DNA of 64,000 bases from positions 4,565,360 to 4,629,359 of the forward strand of contig KB235926.1 in assembly GCA_000332255.1 (NCBI GenBank), read 5' to 3'. This stretch comes from a cyanobacterium PCC 7702. Its GTDB lineage: Bacteria > Cyanobacteriota > Cyanobacteriia > Cyanobacteriales > Nostocaceae. Position 1 is the first letter of the stretch; every line of letters starts with the position of its first letter. Below are positions 63,048-64,000 of this stretch, in pieces. The translations under genes were made by a program, and so were the position numbers. The notes below the pieces were generated by a model. The model did no database searches. It worked only from the letters and a program-made list of their open reading frames with translations, and was not told the DNA's origin.

Positions 63048-63506
63048 ATGCAGGACATAGGCAATATTTTAGACAACCGCGTACTGCTGGTTGCTCTGGT
63101 AGCTTGTTTGGTAGCTCAAACCCTAAAATTAGTGATCGAATTGGTCAAAAATCGAAAATTAAACGTACGTGCTTTAGTAACAACCGGAGGAATGCCGAGT
63201 GCTCATTCGGCTTTGGTAACAGCTTTGGCAGCTGGCGTCGGACAAACCCGGGGATGGGCATCTACTGAATTTGCTGTAGCTACGGTTTTTGCTATTATTG
63301 TTATGTACGATGCAGCGGGAGTGCGTCAAGCTGCTGGCAAACAGGCTCGCATCCTCAATCAAATGATTGACGAATTATTTGACGAACACCCAGAATTTAC
63401 GGGCGATCGCCTTAAAGAATTGCTCGGACACACTCCTTTTCAGGTTATAGCTGGATCGGCACTGGGTATTACTATCTCCTGGTTAGCTCGCTATGCCTAT
63501 AATTAA
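63048..63506 (+). CDS. Divergent PAP2 family membrane protein
   Basis: This 152-residue protein matches the divergent PAP2 (DUF212) family with three to four spans. Motifs are KFVIELVKNRK-like KLVIELVKNRKLN (about 27-39), TTGGMPSAHSALVTALA (about 46-62), the family's PAP2-like phosphatase core, and VMYDAAGVRQAAGKQARILN (about 87-106). Its role is unknown; a lipid-phosphate phosphatase is an inference. It lies 242 bases after crtE. Confidence 0.88.
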   Translation: MQDIGNILDNRVLLVALVACLVAQTLKLVIELVKNRKLNVRALVTTGGMPSAHSALVTALAAGVGQTRGWASTEFAVATVFAIIVMYDAAGVRQAAGKQARILNQMIDELFDEHPEFTGDRLKELLGHTPFQVIAGSALGITISWLARYAYN

Positions 63507-63653
63507 ACTTCAGTTTTCCCAACACTCTTTCAGAGTAATTGATTTCGTCAATTCATTGTTAACAAATTAGCAACTCTTAAGGGAACCTAATTTGTAATAG
63601 TCAAAACGGAATTTAAATAATTTTTTTATTTTTCTTTCCAGAAGTGGAAAGTT

Positions 63654-64000
63654 TCAATTCACCGGTAATTTCACCACTGGCTTCAGTAAAATTACCTTGC
63701 TACTATCAACCAAAACAGCAAAAAAACCTCGTTCTGAAAGTTTTTGCAAAGTTTTGTAGGCATCTTTTTGACTAGTAGTGTAAGTTGCTAACAAGTAAGG
63801 GCGTTGTCCGTAGGAAACAAAACCAACATCACCTCCCATAACTTGCTGAAGTTGATTGGCTATTTCCGGACGGTTGAAGTAATCAACTAAAACGGCAAAA
63901 CCATTTTTGAGGCGTCGGGGTTGATAGGAGACTGTTTGAGTGTTAGTGGGTGTGGAAGTGGAAATTCCTTCTCCCGGACGAGTGGTGATAATGGCAGATA
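63654..64000 (-). CDS. C-terminal part of a SPOR-like secreted protein (runs off the edge)
   Basis: The minus frame is open from the window's right edge to its TGA at 63656-63654, so only the last 115 or so residues are present. It has a Thr/Ser-Pro linker (ISTSTPTNTQT), then NGFAVLVDYFNRPEIANQL, GFVSYGQRPYLLATY and RGFFAVLVDSSKVILL. The two xGFxAVLVD strands suggest a duplicated SPOR-like or DUF-type fold, seen in cyanobacterial secreted proteins. The internal ATG at 63839 is not a real start. The name is tentative. Confidence 0.6.
   Translation of the reverse strand, partial: SAIITTRPGEGISTSTPTNTQTVSYQPRRLKNGFAVLVDYFNRPEIANQLQQVMGGDVGFVSYGQRPYLLATYTTSQKDAYKTLQKLSERGFFAVLVDSSKVILLKPVVKLPVN

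Overview
The window looks like the chromosome of a filamentous, probably heterocyst-forming cyanobacterium. The palindrome GCGATCGC (HIP1) occurs at least twenty times where about one would be expected by chance. The non-coding DNA is AT-rich. Several genes are typical of cyanobacteria: a split PntAA/PntAB/PntB transhydrogenase, an FdC2-type ferredoxin, a DUF2808 protein, a divergent-PAP2 protein and a HisZ next to a DnaJ/TPR protein. The gene content at 10.2-36.3 kb closely resembles, from memory and not checked by search, the heterocyst envelope polysaccharide (HEP) island of Anabaena sp. PCC 7120 that contains hepC and hepA.

Layout. 0-2.4 kb: a decayed IS605-type TnpB gene, a small membrane protein and a secreted glycine-zipper protein. 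2.5-5.3 kb (minus): pheT followed by a YciI-like gene. 6.2-10 kb (plus): a three-gene VWA / PP2C phosphatase / protein kinase-TPR operon of the TerY-P triad type. 10.2-36.3 kb (plus): a 26-kb exopolysaccharide island. It holds sugar-nucleotide genes (cytidylyltransferase, FAD oxidase, two SDR epimerases, an RmlC-like epimerase, an NAD/SAF oxidoreductase), one GT8, four GT2 and four GT4 glycosyltransferases, a GINT1-like beta-propeller protein, a Wzc-like chain-length/tyrosine-kinase protein, a HepC-like sugar transferase, the HepA-like ABC exporter and an O-antigen ligase/polymerase-like membrane protein. 36.4-44.1 kb (minus): a small secreted protein, glucokinase, a histidine phosphatase, a LivF/NatE ATPase, YceD, and the conserved rpmH-rnpA-PH-yidC-jag block. 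44.8-47.8 kb: the pnt operon. 47.9-64 kb: housekeeping genes (SlyD-like PPIase, tRNA-Lys, NAD(P)HX repair enzyme, tRNA-Ser, ferredoxin, nuclease, inositol phosphatase, DnaJ/TPR, HisZ, AI-2E permease, Nudix, sunset-domain lipoprotein, BON protein, LCP ligase, UppP, OB-fold lipoprotein, FolD, GGPP synthase, PAP2-like) and the 3' part of a gene that runs off the right edge.

How the genes work together. The island could make CDP-, NDP- and oxidised sugars, assemble them with ten or so transferases, and control and export the chain through Wzc and HepA. UppP and the LytR-CpsA-Psr protein further right would recycle undecaprenyl phosphate and attach glycopolymers to the wall. FolD and the GGPP synthase serve one-carbon and isoprenoid metabolism.

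Most interesting points. (1) A sunset-domain lipoprotein gene is split by a -1 frame change exactly at an A_AAA_AAG slippery heptamer in the right phase. (2) The HepC-like transferase lacks the Asp-Glu dyad of phosphoglycosyl transferases. (3) There is a perfect GTAN8TAC (NtcA-type) palindrome upstream of hepA. (4) A decayed hexapeptide acyltransferase lies inside the island. (5) Two gaps in the island hold strong nested inverted repeats. No CRISPR array, intact insertion sequence or prophage was seen.
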